DNA of 64,000 nt. It comes from Triplophysa rosa. Its lineage: Eukaryota; Chordata; Actinopteri; Cypriniformes; Nemacheilidae. A program made the position numbers and the translations under genes. Within the stretch, counting starts at the first letter, position 1, and each line of letters starts with the position of its first letter. Location of the stretch: contig NC_079900.1 in NCBI RefSeq assembly GCF_024868665.1, positions 21,509,545 to 21,573,544 of the forward strand, in the 5' to 3' direction. The notes under the pieces were generated by a model. The model had not been told where the DNA came from. It ran no database searches and was given only the letters and a program-made list of their open reading frames with translations. Positions 48,698 through 64,000 of the stretch are shown here, piece by piece.

Positions 48698-49494
48698 GAA
48701 GGTTTTACCAACTTGAAAACGTCAGGTGTTTTTTTCCAGGAACCACGATTACCCCATAGAAGAATCCTTCACCTCAGAATGTACTGCATCTCCAAATATG
48801 ATCATTTTTTGATTTCTTATTGAACATGCCAGCTAACCTAACCGACTCCTAAACACAACGTGATGTCCAAATTCTGATGGCATGCTTTAAGGGGCTGTCG
48901 TCTAAACTTCATCTACTGCACCTCTCTACAATAATGAGACCCCATCCACCAGTCTCCAACTCAACAATCAAACCTTTGTTTTAGTCAGGAGTACTGTTGT
49001 GTATTTTGAGAGCCGGTGTGAGTGGAGCAGAGTGTGAGAGAGCGGCAGACATCCTCTCTCCCCACAGCCAGACACTCGGTTACACGTCGCCAGGACTGAA
49101 ATGACCAGACCAAGCTAAGTGTGTCCACTGCCAGGCCTTCCACTCCTGTAAATGTTAATGCTTTCCCTAGAGTATAATGAAGCAGATTAGATTGGGTTTC
49201 ATTGCTTAAAGTTGCTTGTGCAAAAATCTGTAGTGCACAGTCAGTGGGGAATGAAGTGGGATAGTAAATGTTGTTCCCCGTGCAATTATGTTCTCCCGAA
49301 AACTACAGTCAGTTTGAAGATATGAACATGAACACAAAAATGAAACCAAATCGAAATTAAATGAATAGTTAAATTAAAAAACATAAGCAGAACTTAAACC
49401 TTTTATGCATGAATTATGACAATCTCCGGATGTGTTCTGTGCATGAAAAACAGATTTTGAACTTTTGTTTTCACACATATTTTTCTGTTTTTAT
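48698..49494. other. Intergenic, nothing recognised
   Basis: No coding similarity and no repeat boundaries. Confidence 0.5.
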
Positions 49495-50409
49495 TAGTGC
49501 AAAAAATTAATCGGATTAATCACACATTTTTCTGTGAATAATTATGATTAATCACACATAACAATAATATTTTAAAATATACTTGAATAATTTCACATTT
49601 AATCTTCAAATTGATGTAGAAACAACATATTTCTTTAACAGCGTCATTTTATGCAAGCAAACGTTGTGATATTAGTACTGTAACTGATGTCTCTATTAAA
49701 TTGATTATTTTAACATTAATTATAGCCATTCAACAGTATAATTGAGAGCTCATGTAGGAAATATACAGAAATTGAAGGAAGTTCTCAAACACTTTACAGT
49801 CTTTAATGCTAAATTAATTAATTAAATGCAGAATAATTCTCATTAAAGCTACAAATCACATTGATTTCTTCTTTTATTTTGTTCTTTGATTAACATTAGT
49901 GACAGGAGTCACAGCAGCACATTTAAGAACGTGGCCCCTTTAAGAGCTGTCTCAGTACGCAGATCTGACCGTCACCGCACTCCCATTTTCACAACACTTT
50001 GCATTCATTTAAGATTTTATTTTACACTTTGAAGTCTGTGCTTAAGAAAATGCTAGACAAAACGGGCTTTCTGACATAATCTTGTGTGGTTTTATCCATT
50101 CAAGCACGAAAGAGAACTTAACACGGATGCGCTGTCTGACAGAGATTCACCGACGCAGCCTTCAGCCCGTGACTGGACTGGACCTCGCGTTGCGTTTTGC
50201 CGTGTCCCACAGTTTAGAAGCTGTCTATCTTCATTGAACGCGTCAAAGCAACTGTTTCAAATCGCGCTTAAGTGGTTTAAAAGCCTGTACACGAATAAGA
50301 GCGTGATTACATAATGTAACGCTAGTCAAAGGATGACAAAATAAACGGATGCTGCGTTAATTGCGTTAAATATTTTTCACGCGTTAATTTGAAAAAATGA
50401 ACAGCCCTA
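49495..50409. mobile_element. hAT-like element, 915 bp, perfect 8-bp target duplication
   Basis: Begins TAGTGCAAAAAATTAATCGG; its right end is the complement of TAGGGCTGTTCATTTTTTC, both fitting YARNG. GTTTTTAT is at 49487-49494 and 50410-50417. Related in ATTAATC motifs and the TAGGGCTGT end to the smaller element at 17786-18131. No transposase domain in the 76-codon ORF at 50084-50314. Confidence 0.8.
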
Positions 50410-50417
50410 GTTTTTAT

Positions 50418-51082
50418 TAGAAGCTTGAGTAGACATCAGAAGAGTTGTGATAGTGGATGATGTGCAAATCAAGAAACTGTAGTGACCTCTGTGAGTGAAA
50501 GGGTTAAACTGTGCTAGACAGGGTTTCTTCAAGAAATGTATGCTATGACTTGTGTGCACACCGCTTGTTTTAGGAAAAATCAAGTACAGTAATAAAAATG
50601 CTGTCAATAACAGTGACTGGTGGATTATTAAAGAATTTAATGATGGAAGGTCACAAGTTATTAGCTGACAGTTGAGGACACATTCTGCAGACTGGTGTCC
50701 ATAACACAACACGGTACAGAGAGCATCTGGTGGTGCTTCTGTTTGCTTGAGAACGAACTGAGCTATTGGGGTGAACTCTGAAACACAGACACAACAAACA
50801 GAAAACTACGTCAAGTATGTCCAAAGCATTAATACCGACAAAGTCCTACTCGCACCACTTCTTTGTCAAATCAATGGAAAAAGCCCATTTTCATTCACAG
50901 ATAACGTGAGAAATCGTCCTGCAGGCATAATGTCATTGTCTCTGGGCTTAATTAGGATTAACAAAGCATTAAAGACACCTTTTCCACCCACTAACAGATG
51001 AGCAGCTGCATCTGGATCTCAGATGCTGCAGGACGCAGCTGACACCACACTGCAACACACTCTCCCACAAAACCACAACCGT
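50418..51082 (-). other. tbcd 3' flank and probable 3' UTR
   Basis: Directly downstream of the tbcd stop codon. A minus-strand ATTAAA is at 50641-50636, about 440 bp after the stop. An AATAAA-type signal at 50418-50410 overlaps the hAT target repeat. Neither can be chosen without transcript data. Confidence 0.4.
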
Positions 51083-63867
<12,785 letters not shown>

Positions 63868-64000
63868 CTGTGAAAGTTAAGAAAACAGGAATATGCATGA
63901 CCGGCGATAAGATATATTGGAGATTATGTACAGCATAAACGGGCCCAATTGTGTGATTTGTATTTGTAACTATTTTCTATCTTTCTTTCTTTCAAAACAA

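Overview
The window looks like nuclear DNA of a teleost fish, most likely a cyprinid. The exons have vertebrate GT-AG introns, the two recognisable proteins are vertebrate, and the AT-rich non-coding DNA is packed with repeat families typical of cyprinid genomes (TTAA-flanked 'AGGGATAGTTCACCC' MITEs, hAT MITEs, THAP/Kolobok-type elements, CR1/L2-like LINE tails). There are no prokaryotic features.

Layout. (1) 1-5.8 kb, minus strand: the 5' half of metrnl (meteorin-like), with exon 2 at 911-1299, a 4.1 kb repeat-bearing intron, exon 1 with the start codon and signal peptide at 5402-5499, and a CpG-rich upstream region with a perfect NRF1-type palindrome near 5787. Exons after exon 2 lie beyond the left edge. 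(2) 5.9-50.9 kb: about 45 kb in which I recognise no host protein-coding exon. It holds dated layers of transposons: at least four hAT-like insertions with 8-bp target duplications, a Kolobok-like element carrying a frameshifted THAP exon, a transposon stack four levels deep at 25.3-28.9 kb, a degraded retrotransposon C-terminus with CCHC and restriction-like-endonuclease motifs at 33.6-34.6 kb, a CR1/L2-type LINE 3' end at 32.5-33.2 kb, microsatellites, and a local tandem duplication near 19 kb. (3) 51.08-63.87 kb, minus strand: 24 consecutive exons of tbcd (tubulin-folding cofactor D), from about the middle of the protein to the stop codon. All exons join in frame (704 codons plus stop), so this part of the gene is intact. 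Its 5' half lies beyond the right edge.

The order metrnl(-) ... tbcd(-) matches the human 17q25.3 order TBCD-B3GNTL1-METRNL in reverse, so this is conserved vertebrate synteny. B3GNTL1, expected between them on the plus strand, was not recognised. metrnl encodes a secreted factor and tbcd a cytosolic tubulin chaperone; they are neighbours without an evident functional link. I found no evidence for a new biological system. What stands out is the legible transposon archaeology and the completeness of the tbcd exon chain.
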